This document shows positions 1 through 6,198 of a stretch of 6,248 bases of DNA, in pieces. How positions within the stretch are numbered: the first letter of the stretch is position 1; every line of letters begins with the position of its first letter. Below the pieces are notes generated by a model. The model worked only from the letters and a program-made list of their open reading frames with translations. It had not been told where the DNA came from and did not search any database. The position numbers were made by a program, and so were the translations under genes. The DNA lies in NCBI GenBank assembly GCA_903859795.1, contig CAIOOC010000765.1, positions 1-6,248 on the forward strand, written 5' to 3'. This stretch comes from an uncultured Bacteroidia bacterium (GTDB lineage Bacteria; Bacteroidota; Bacteroidia; Bacteroidales; Prolixibacteraceae).

Positions 1-238
1 CTAATTTGGAATTCGAAACGTCAATTCTTCGCTTTTCCCAGATTTTTTCAAATAGCTCATCAAAGAAAACCTGATCACATTCCTGAACTTCGGTCTGGGT
101 CAGATCATCGTAGAGCTGATTTTTTAATTCAAATTCCAGCTCAGGTTTATGAAACAGGGACAAATATTCCTGTTCCAGCTCATGAGAAGAATCATTTGAT
201 TTTCCTTCGTTGATTATATGTTTGATGGGTTGATCCAT
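1..238 (-). CDS. FecR-like anti-sigma factor, N-terminal part (runs off left edge)
   Basis: This reading frame opens at an ATG at 238-236 and stays open for 79 codons to the window edge, so only the cytoplasmic N-terminal part is visible. The protein begins MDQPIKHIIN and contains a block around residues 25-39 (LFHKPELEFELK) and another around 58-68 (FFDELFEKIWEK). Both resemble the start of Bacteroidetes FecR-like anti-sigma factors, where a small helical domain binds the sigma factor and is followed by a membrane helix and a periplasmic FecR domain; those later parts are outside the window. The gene follows an ECF sigma factor on the same strand, the usual order for such pairs. The start is preceded by an A-run rather than a clear Shine-Dalgarno, as is common in this phylum. 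Family assignment rests on position plus weak N-terminal resemblance; the sigma link is inference. Confidence 0.75.
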   Translation of the reverse strand, partial: MDQPIKHIINEGKSNDSSHELEQEYLSLFHKPELEFELKNQLYDDLTQTEVQECDQVFFDELFEKIWEKRRIDVSNSKL

Positions 239-394
239 TTTTTTTATACGCTTTAGAGGTTATACGAATTAAGTGATCCAAATACTCATTCCAGCTAAAT
301 AATTTTTGAAGATATATGTATAGCAATCCCGAAATACTATTCGTACTTAAGGATAGTAATCTGCTATTTAGGGGGTTAGGAGAATATATATTTT
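239..394. other. Sigma / anti-sigma intergenic spacer
   Basis: This AT-rich gap of 156 bp separates the sigma factor stop from the anti-sigma start. I found no TAnnTTTG box on the minus strand, no strong hairpin with a T-run and no convincing coding frame. The anti-sigma gene may therefore be read from the sigma promoter despite the spacing, which is long for a sigma/FecR pair. A plus-strand frame beginning at 316 runs into the sigma gene antisense and looks spurious. Confidence 0.5.
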
Positions 395-985
395 CTATTT
401 ACAATGCAGAAAAAAGAACAGCAATCCCGCCAGGGAACCGGTGCCGAGTTTTTCCTTCAATGAAGAAACGGCGCGGTAAAGTTGATTTTCTACTGTTCGT
501 CGTGACAGATTAAGTTGTGTTGAAATTTCATCATTCGATAATCCCTCCTCCTTACTTAAACGGAAGATTCGCTGTCGCTGTACCGGCATTTTGGAAACCA
601 GTAACTGCAGATTGTTAACCATCTCATTATATATGACTTCATGCCAGGTTTTATCACTTGAAGAGTGATTAACATATTCGGTATAATCAATGTATGCCTG
701 TTCAATATTTCTTCTTCTGATGAAGTCGTATATTAAATTGATACTTATTTTGAACAGGAAAGATTTTATGTTTTTTGAACTGTCGAGAGAAGACCGGATC
801 TCCCAGAGTTTTAGGAATACCTCCTGAAGTAGTTCTTCAGCATCGGCACTATTTTTTAGATAGGATAGTGCAAAAGAATGAATTTTTGGACCGTAGGCAT
901 CATATAAAAAATGGAACGCTTCCTTGGAACCATCCTTTAATTGATCAATAATCCTATTGTCCTGATTTGTTAGTTTGGTTTCCAT
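395..985 (-). CDS. ECF-type RNA polymerase sigma factor (sigma-70 family, Bacteroidetes type)
   Basis: This 196-residue protein is predicted to direct RNA polymerase to a small set of promoters under control of a membrane anti-sigma factor. Region 2 spans about residues 21-95, with the core-binding helix around 48-61 (DAEELLQEVFLKLW) and the -10-recognition stretch ending in IYDFIRRRN near 85-93. Region 4 spans about 122-182, with its helix-turn-helix at 149-180 (LSNDEISTQLNLSRRTVENQ and following). There is no region 1 or 3, and the length is normal for ECF factors. The last 13 residues (SLAGLLFFFLHCK) form a short hydrophobic tail after region 4. The FecR-like gene lies 156 bp downstream, and a -7-like box lies about 22 bp upstream of the start. 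In Bacteroidetes such pairs usually control SusC/SusD-like uptake loci; whether this one controls the neighbouring enzymes is inference. Confidence 0.95.
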   Translation of the reverse strand: METKLTNQDNRIIDQLKDGSKEAFHFLYDAYGPKIHSFALSYLKNSADAEELLQEVFLKLWEIRSSLDSSKNIKSFLFKISINLIYDFIRRRNIEQAYIDYTEYVNHSSSDKTWHEVIYNEMVNNLQLLVSKMPVQRQRIFRLSKEEGLSNDEISTQLNLSRRTVENQLYRAVSSLKEKLGTGSLAGLLFFFLHCK

Positions 986-1007
986 TAATCCGGCAAAATA
1001 GCTTCAG

Positions 1008-1015
1008 CAAAGATA
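1008..1015 (-). promoter_or_regulatory. Possible Bacteroidetes -7 box for the sigma factor gene
   Basis: On the minus strand this reads TATCTTTG, a full match to the Bacteroidetes -7 consensus TAnnTTTG, and lies 22 bp upstream of the sigma start codon. I could not find a TTG at the expected -33 spacing; the nearest is only about 11 bp away. It is suggestive only, since an 8-base motif with two free positions occurs by chance. Confidence 0.35.
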
Positions 1016-1083
1016 ATTTTATTTCACAATCTTGATATAAAATGATTGTTTTTCAGGATAATTATCTATAAAAATGTGTTTGA

Positions 1084-1108
1084 CCTGAAAATTTGGAGAT
1101 TTTTCAGG
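1084..1108. repeat. Inverted repeat, 8-bp perfect arms
   Basis: CCTGAAAA at 1084-1091 and TTTTCAGG at 1101-1108 are perfect reverse complements separated by 9 bases. It lies about 150 bp past the GH92 stop and about 100 bp before the sigma start. Neither strand has a strong T-run right after it, so it is a poor intrinsic terminator; an operator or a weak RNA hairpin are alternatives. Confidence 0.45.
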
Positions 1109-1258
1109 CTATCATGATTTAGGTTCCAAATCTGGAATGAGCGTTAAAGGGGTTATTTCAGCCGGGAAGATTGATAGCCGATTTGTTATTTAAACAGAAC
1201 TTAGCTGTTGTTCACAAATCATAAAACTCTTAAAAATTATAAATCAAAATTCTATCGT

Positions 1259-3598
1259 TTATTGTACACTTCCCCAATTTGAGTTCGTCTTGCTACCCAT
1301 TTCAAGAACTAATTTTCCACCCCTGGTAATTTCGTCAAAAAAGAACATAGGTCCCATCAGTGATTTCTCGTTTAGGATACCAGATTGAATATAATAATTT
1401 TCGGGTTTATTGTTATTAACTTCGATCACAAAGACTTTCCCCTTGTAATAATCTGAATCAAGATGGATAGTAATCTTATCAAAAATCGGGCTTCCAAGTT
1501 CGATCACAGGTCGCTGCTCTGCACCCGAATTCATTTCAAAAAGCCCTATTTTCATCAGTACTGCCAGAGATCCCATTAAACCCTGGTCTTCATCTCCATT
1601 ATACCCCTTATCGGCAGACAAATCGCTAAAAGCCTGCTCAACAACTTTCCTGGACCAGTATTGGGTGAGCCAGGGATAACCAATGTGGTTGAAAACAAAA
1701 GCGGTTTCTATAGAAGGCTGATTGCCATAGTTTATTGGGATCCGACGATAGTTCTCGTGCAATTCACTTGAATGTGCTTTCCCAGAGGTAAAATTGAGTT
1801 TTGCAGCCTCTGTAAAAGAGCCGTTTAATTTTGCTGCAGCTTTGTCCTTTCCTCCCATCACCATCGCAAGACCCTGAAGATCATGTGGGTCAAACCATGT
1901 TACCTGTGCAGCATTTGCTTCAATAAAACCATTTTCATACTGATACGGATCGAAAGGTTCTTTCCAGTTCCCCCTTAAATCCTTTGGACGAATCCATCCC
2001 GAAACAGGGTCGTAAAGATTTCTCCAGTTGCCCGATCGCTTGATGAAATATTCATAATCTTCTCCTTTCCCGAGTGATTTGGCCATTTGCGCCAGACACC
2101 AGTCCTGCGAGGCATATTCCAAAGTCTGGGCTGCCCCATCCTGATGTAGTCCCCATTGCTTATTTAATGGATAGGGGACATAACCTCTTTCAATATAGTA
2201 TTCAATACCACCCCCGTTTGCTGTATTATGCTCATATCCGGCCTTCCCCATCATACCGCCGGGAAAATGGTTCTTCTTCATCCCCTCATAAGCTTTCAGC
2301 GTATCAAATGTCCTGATCCCTTTCATATAGGCACTCACTATAAACGGGGTGGAGGATGCACCTGTCATAACTGCGGTGTAGTTGCCTCCTGCCTGACCTC
2401 GCGGGATAAGTCCCCCGTCATCGTACATCAGCAACATTGAGTTGACAAAATCACTGGCTATTCTGGGATAAACCAGATCCCATAATGTTGCTATAGTCCA
2501 TTGTGCACCCCAGAAAGAATCGGAATTATGGTGATCAAACAACGGATTACCCTTAGGGTCAAGGGGTATCTGCCTGATCCTTCTTTCGGGTCCGGTCATA
2601 TCACAATATTTGCCATTTGCATCACTTATGGTTCTGCGACCAAGTAATGAATGCCATAAGTCTGTATAAAAACGTCGTTGCTGGATTAATGTTCCACCCT
2701 CAACCTCGATCCTGCTAAGATATTGATTCCATTCTTCTGTCGATTCTTTTACTATTTTTTCGAAATCCCAATGGGGCAATTCAAATTCAATATTCAGGCG
2801 GGCCTGCTGTGCATCTACATAGGAAATTCCCACCTTCATCTGGATCACTTTTTCTGTCTGAGTATTGAATTTAAGATATACCCCTCCGTTGCTTCCATCA
2901 AACTCGTTCACCGTTCCCTTCAGCTGTCCATCCTTCCAGGCACTCATATTTTCGAATGGAGTATCAAATTGAATATCAAAGAAAACATACATCGGCTTAG
3001 GCCTCCGGGAGGTCTTGTCCATCAGCGTATAACCCTGTATTTCGTTATTATTCAGCATTTTGGCATACCCTGTAACTGTCCCAGAAGGACCAAGGAACGT
3101 ACCAAGATCAAGCAAAATAAAACTCTCCTCCGCAGCCGGAAAGTGATACCGGTGAAAGCCAACCCGTTTTGTTGATGTTAATTCAGCCTGAATCTCATAA
3201 CTCTCAAGAAAAACTGAATGGTAGCCGGGTCTGACCACCTCATTTCTGTGCTTATATTTTGAACCATACTCTTTTGAACCTAAATGACCTTTAAATCTGC
3301 CATTTACGGGCATTACAGGAACACCTGAGAGTTGCCATCCATGTATATGACTAAAGAATTGAATGGAATCCCTTTCGTACCGATATCCTGAACCCCAATC
3401 GGCGTTCGCATTATTATCCGGGCTCAGGTTGACCATCCCAAACGGACGACATGCCGATGAAAAGAAGATCCACCGGGAATTTTCGGTGTCCAGTTGAGGG
3501 TAAACCAAATCTGTCGGCTTTATTTTTAATTGAGCATCAACTAAATTAGCACTAATCAGGAATACAAAGGCTCCCAGGAATGTTCCAATCCCTTTCAT
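1259..3598 (-). CDS. Secreted glycoside hydrolase family 92 (alpha-mannosidase-like), divergent subgroup
   Basis: This 779-residue protein is predicted to remove alpha-linked mannose from glycans by the calcium-dependent inverting mechanism of GH92. A Sec signal peptide covers residues 1-22 (cleavage after VDA, next residue Gln, so not a lipoprotein). The N-terminal beta-sandwich domain, about 32-290, includes RPFGMVNLSPD (51-61) and FSHIHGWQLSG (82-92). The C-terminal alpha/alpha barrel follows, about 300-760, with LWDLVYPR (372-379), EANAAQVTWFDPHDLQG (560-576), YGNQPSIETAF (624-634), GDEDQGLMGSL (668-678) and GSPIFDKITI (702-711). Asp669 and Asp671 fit the conserved Asp pair of the family and Glu560 fits the EGN-WQ block. 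The usual GNEPSHH block reads GNQPSIE here, so the Glu and both His are changed. Length is typical. Linkage specificity, or mannose itself, cannot be fixed from sequence. The sulfatase further upstream suggests a sulfated substrate. Confidence 0.92.
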   Translation of the reverse strand: MKGIGTFLGAFVFLISANLVDAQLKIKPTDLVYPQLDTENSRWIFFSSACRPFGMVNLSPDNNANADWGSGYRYERDSIQFFSHIHGWQLSGVPVMPVNGRFKGHLGSKEYGSKYKHRNEVVRPGYHSVFLESYEIQAELTSTKRVGFHRYHFPAAEESFILLDLGTFLGPSGTVTGYAKMLNNNEIQGYTLMDKTSRRPKPMYVFFDIQFDTPFENMSAWKDGQLKGTVNEFDGSNGGVYLKFNTQTEKVIQMKVGISYVDAQQARLNIEFELPHWDFEKIVKESTEEWNQYLSRIEVEGGTLIQQRRFYTDLWHSLLGRRTISDANGKYCDMTGPERRIRQIPLDPKGNPLFDHHNSDSFWGAQWTIATLWDLVYPRIASDFVNSMLLMYDDGGLIPRGQAGGNYTAVMTGASSTPFIVSAYMKGIRTFDTLKAYEGMKKNHFPGGMMGKAGYEHNTANGGGIEYYIERGYVPYPLNKQWGLHQDGAAQTLEYASQDWCLAQMAKSLGKGEDYEYFIKRSGNWRNLYDPVSGWIRPKDLRGNWKEPFDPYQYENGFIEANAAQVTWFDPHDLQGLAMVMGGKDKAAAKLNGSFTEAAKLNFTSGKAHSSELHENYRRIPINYGNQPSIETAFVFNHIGYPWLTQYWSRKVVEQAFSDLSADKGYNGDEDQGLMGSLAVLMKIGLFEMNSGAEQRPVIELGSPIFDKITIHLDSDYYKGKVFVIEVNNNKPENYYIQSGILNEKSLMGPMFFFDEITRGGKLVLEMGSKTNSNWGSVQ

Positions 3599-3651
3599 CC
3601 GAATAAATTTAAATTAATAGATATAAGACACTTGATTCGAACGGAACCATC

Positions 3652-3681
3652 ATGAATTGTATTCATCGTTCTTGTGAACGA
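3652..3681. repeat. Adjacent short palindromes in the GH92 leader
   Basis: ATGAAT (3652-3657) and ATTCAT (3661-3666) form a perfect inverted repeat with a 3-base centre. Overlapping its last base, TCGTTC (3666-3671) and GAACGA (3676-3681) form a second one with a 4-base centre. They lie between the -7-like box and the GH92 start codon, so they could be a regulator binding site or hairpins in the 5' untranslated RNA. No known regulator motif is recognised. Confidence 0.4.
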
Positions 3682-3701
3682 CTGTTCATAAGGGTTTCAT
3701 G

Positions 3702-3709
3702 CAAATATA
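3702..3709 (-). promoter_or_regulatory. Possible Bacteroidetes -7 box for the GH92 gene
   Basis: The minus strand reads TATATTTG, matching TAnnTTTG, 104 bp upstream of the GH92 start. It would give a leader of about 95 nucleotides containing the palindromes at 3652-3681. No TTG is seen at the expected -33 spacing, so this is a weak prediction. Confidence 0.35.
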
Positions 3710-3941
3710 ACGTGATTGTTTTCGTATAGCTAATACGGGCAGCTCGCCTAAAATACTCATTGAAAACCACAGATTATTCGGGAAGTTTTCTGCAAAGGAT
3801 AGAGATTTATGTAAAAATCAGGAGATAACACTTCGCCGGATTTGCAATTATAATCCTACTATTGGGATTGAAAATTCAACTTGCACTTCAATCCAACCAT
3901 TTTACCAGGCACAACCAATTAAATCTAACCGATTCATTTTC

Positions 3942-4598
3942 TCAATTTTTGGAATTTAAGAATTGAATATATTTTTCAAGCAGATATAAATCGGGAAAAA
4001 GTAAAATATTCCCTACGCGCGCTGTAATTTCAGGGGTCATATGCCGAAAGGCCTGACCGCCGGCGATTATCTGCAAATCGGGAAACTCAACACTGAATTT
4101 TTCAAGAAGTTTTAGAAAATTAGTGAAATGTAAATAAATGCTCAGCGAAATAGCGATCAGATCAGGATTGGTTTCGTGAATATAGCGTACCAGCTCTGCT
4201 GCCGGAATGCCCGTACCGAGGAAGTAGCTATCCCATCCCTGCATTTCAAAGGTATCTGCCACCATTTTAGCCCCCACCTGATGCATTTCGTTCTCAACAC
4301 AGGCAACAACAACTTTCCTGTTGATCCGTTTATTCGATACAATCTGAGAAAAGAGTTCGTTCAGGATACCTTCCGAAATCGCCGTAGCCAAATGTTCCGT
4401 TGCTACACTGATCTTATTTATCTCCCATAGCCGTCCAACCTCATAAAGGGAAACCCTGATCACATCTTCGTAAAGTTCCGGATAGGTATGACTCTGTGCA
4501 AGATATTTTTTAGCAATTTCGGAGCATTGGTGCCGGTTGCCCAGAAGAAGATTTTCAAGGAATTCTTCAGAGAAATTACCGGAATTTCCATCTTTCAT
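3942..4598 (-). CDS. Stand-alone B12-binding protein with CarH/LitR-like photosensory signature
   Basis: This 218-residue cytoplasmic protein has no signal peptide or membrane segment. A helical cap spans about residues 9-90 and a Rossmann-like cobalamin-binding domain about 94-214. The cap contains W58, E68 and H69 with exactly nine residues between W and E, the Wx9EH signature of adenosylcobalamin photoreceptors of the CarH/LitR family. The Rossmann domain has E104-M-H106-Q-V-G109, an ExHxxG version of the DxHxxG motif whose His is the lower cobalt ligand, then SLS at 151-153 and GG at 180-181. CarH has an N-terminal MerR-type DNA-binding domain; here only about 10 residues precede the cap, so any gene control would need a partner. 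The residue after W58 is Glu, whereas CarH has the His that caps cobalt after light exposure. The gene lies 67 bp after the sulfatase. A corrinoid methyltransferase subunit is an alternative, but no methyltransferase is nearby. Confidence 0.88.
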   Translation of the reverse strand: MKDGNSGNFSEEFLENLLLGNRHQCSEIAKKYLAQSHTYPELYEDVIRVSLYEVGRLWEINKISVATEHLATAISEGILNELFSQIVSNKRINRKVVVACVENEMHQVGAKMVADTFEMQGWDSYFLGTGIPAAELVRYIHETNPDLIAISLSIYLHFTNFLKLLEKFSVEFPDLQIIAGGQAFRHMTPEITARVGNILLFPDLYLLEKYIQFLNSKN

Positions 4599-4658
4599 AA
4601 TGTGTTTTGTTAGCCGCGAAGTTGGGCTGATAATGTTGGGTAAAGGTAAACCAATTAA

Positions 4659-4677
4659 AAGGCAATTATCTTGCCTT
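4659..4677 (-). terminator. Hairpin enclosing the sulfatase stop codon, possible weak terminator
   Basis: On the minus strand AAGGCAA, then a GATAA loop, then TTGCCTT form a perfect 7-bp stem that runs directly into a TTAATT tail. The last sulfatase codons make up the left arm and the TAA stop is in the loop. The short stem and imperfect T-run suggest a weak terminator or attenuator, which would lower read-through into the B12-protein gene, or an RNA 3'-end stabiliser. Confidence 0.45.
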
Positions 4678-6198
4678 CCTTATCTTATTGAGCCTTGATC
4701 TGAGTATTTGAACAATTTTTAAATTCTGCGAAGCGATATTTGATTTTTCTCCCGGATCTTTTGATAAATCATATAACTGGTCCTGATTCAAGTTTCCCAA
4801 TTCTGTATTTGTCTGTGGATTATAAGTGGCTCCACCTCCTGGTGCAATATATTTCCACCTCCCGTCTTCGATCGATAAATTGTTGTTGACATTCTGTAAA
4901 ACCAACACCTTCCTCCCTTCACCCCCTTTATTCAGCCAGGCGTCAAGGTGTTTCTCACTGTCGGGTGCTGCGCCTTGCGGAAGTTTAGTTTTTAATAATT
5001 CAGAAAATGTGGCCAGTAAATCAATCTGACACAGGAGGTTGGCAGACACCCCCGGGTTTACTGTTCCCGGCCAGCTTAGAATTCCGGGAACCCTGGTCCC
5101 TCCCTCAAAACTGCTGTATTTCCCACCCCTGAACGGACCGGCCGGTTTATGGTTCCCCAACAGTTCAACAGCAAGATCTTTATACCCATCGTCGACGACC
5201 GGCCCATTATCGCTGGTTAGTATAATGATTGTATTTTGCTCAATACCAAGTCGTTTCAACGTTTTCTGCAGTTCGCCAACCGACCAGTCGAATTCAATGA
5301 TGGCGTCCCCGCGAGGCCCCATGCCACTGCTTCCGACGAACCGTGGGTCCGGCACTCGGGGTACATGAACATCGTGGGTAGCGAAATAGAGAAAGAACGG
5401 TTTGTCCCTGCTCTTTTCAATAAATGAAACTGCCTTTCCGGTTATGACATCGGCTATTTCTTCATCCTTCCATAAAGCCGATTTGCCCCCTTTCATAAAT
5501 CCGATACGTGAAATGCCATTTACAATCGACATATTATGACCGTGGCTTGGATGGACCCTAAGCATTTCCGGATTTGATTTGCCGGTTGGCTCTCCCTCGA
5601 AATTCTTTTCATAACTGACCGCTATAGGATCGTTTGGATCGAGGTTCACAACCTTCTGGTTTTCGACATAAACGCACGGGACCCGGTCACCCGTTGCAGC
5701 AAGGATAAAGGAATAATCGAAACCCAGTTCTGATGGCCCCGGAGATATATAGCCGTTCCAGTTTTGGGTTCCTGTTTTGTCACCAAGACCTAAATGCCAT
5801 TTCCCTACGACTGCTGTCAGGTATCCGGAATTTTTGAAAAGATCTGCCAGTGTGTACCTTTCAGGCCGGATTATTGAGCCTGCATCGCCTGTTGCTATTC
5901 CGGTTCCTTCGCGGCGCCAGGCGTATTCACCGGTTAGTACAGCATAACGGGAAGGTGTGCATGTCGCTGCCGGACTGTGCATATTTGTAAAGCGCACCCC
6001 CTGGTCAGCCAGCCGCTCTACATTTGGAGTCTTTATTGTTTTTGCCCCGTTGCAGCTTAAATCACCATAACCAATATCGTCAGCATAGATGAATATTACA
6101 TTGGGTTTGTTTTTGGGTAAATGGGCAGAAACATTTTGAACAATCCCGCCAAATAATAGTGCGGTGATTGCAAACACAAATTCAGCTGCAGATTTCAT
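4666..6198 (-). CDS. Secreted S1-family sulfatase (formylglycine-dependent)
   Basis: This 510-residue enzyme is predicted to hydrolyse sulfate esters, most likely on a carbohydrate, in the periplasm or outside the cell. A Sec signal peptide covers residues 1-25 (VSA cleavage site, no lipobox Cys). The catalytic Cys80 sits in C-T-P-S-R, the CxPSR motif converted to formylglycine by a maturase. Metal ligands are visible as Asp40-Asp41 in YADDIGYGD and Asp330-Asn331 in TSDNG. Other active-site residues expected in S1 sulfatases are present: Arg84, Lys133 and His135 in GKWHLG, His275 in THDVH, and Lys360 in FRGGK. The C-terminal subdomain ends with QLYDLSKDPGEKSN around 474-487. Length is typical and all key residues are present, so it should be active if matured; no maturase gene is in the window. 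The frame is open upstream of the ATG, but the signal peptide supports this start. The substrate is not determinable here. Confidence 0.95.
   Translation of the reverse strand: MKSAAEFVFAITALLFGGIVQNVSAHLPKNKPNVIFIYADDIGYGDLSCNGAKTIKTPNVERLADQGVRFTNMHSPAATCTPSRYAVLTGEYAWRREGTGIATGDAGSIIRPERYTLADLFKNSGYLTAVVGKWHLGLGDKTGTQNWNGYISPGPSELGFDYSFILAATGDRVPCVYVENQKVVNLDPNDPIAVSYEKNFEGEPTGKSNPEMLRVHPSHGHNMSIVNGISRIGFMKGGKSALWKDEEIADVITGKAVSFIEKSRDKPFFLYFATHDVHVPRVPDPRFVGSSGMGPRGDAIIEFDWSVGELQKTLKRLGIEQNTIIILTSDNGPVVDDGYKDLAVELLGNHKPAGPFRGGKYSSFEGGTRVPGILSWPGTVNPGVSANLLCQIDLLATFSELLKTKLPQGAAPDSEKHLDAWLNKGGEGRKVLVLQNVNNNLSIEDGRWKYIAPGGGATYNPQTNTELGNLNQDQLYDLSKDPGEKSNIASQNLKIVQILRSRLNKIRKAR

Larger units (their letters stand above)
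986..1258. other. Intergenic region between GH92 gene and sigma factor gene
   Basis: This 273-bp gap is AT-rich and shows no convincing gene. It holds a -7-like box near the sigma start (1008-1015), a perfect 10-bp palindrome GATAATTATC at 1057-1066, and an inverted repeat at 1084-1108. No strong intrinsic terminator for the GH92 gene is visible: a weak 5-bp hairpin (AACAG/CTGTT) about 50-65 bp past its stop lacks a clear T-run. The spacing and boxes suggest the sigma gene starts its own transcript. Confidence 0.5.
3599..3941. other. 343-bp intergenic region upstream of the GH92 gene
   Basis: No convincing coding frame is present on either strand. The half near the GH92 gene holds a -7-like box (3702-3709) and, between it and the start codon, two adjacent short palindromes (3652-3681). 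The half near the B12-protein gene holds a small inverted repeat, AATCC (3852-3856) with GGATT (3865-3869), about 75-90 bp past that gene's stop and without a clear T-run. The length suggests the GH92 gene has its own promoter instead of being read only from upstream. Confidence 0.55.

Noticed and set aside
316..513. Plus-strand 65-codon frame crossing the sigma gene 3' end
   Set aside because: It overlaps region 4 of the sigma factor antisense, and has no start-site or family support.
1580..1730. GNQ substitution as loss of the GH92 catalytic acid
   Set aside because: The Glu most likely to be the general acid appears to be in the EGN-WQ block, which is conserved here as Glu560, so I do not call the enzyme inactive.
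2723..3175. Plus-strand frame of 150 codons inside the GH92 gene
   Set aside because: It is antisense to a well-supported GH92 domain with recognisable motifs; its own translation has no recognisable domain.
4157..4342. Minus-strand 61-codon frame inside the B12-protein gene
   Set aside because: It is an out-of-frame shadow of the cobalamin-binding domain, whose motifs are all in the main frame.
3942..4598. Corrinoid protein of a methyltransferase system
   Set aside because: The fold is shared, but the Wx9EH signature and absence of a methyltransferase or reactivase nearby favour the photoreceptor-type module. It is not fully excluded.
4599..4665. Cobalamin riboswitch upstream of the B12-protein gene
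   Set aside because: The gap is only 67 bp, too short for this riboswitch class, and I see no B12-box-like core; only a 4-bp AGCC/GGCT pairing is present.
5039..5368. Plus-strand frame of 109 codons inside the sulfatase gene
   Set aside because: It is antisense to the conserved sulfatase core and shows no recognisable domain.
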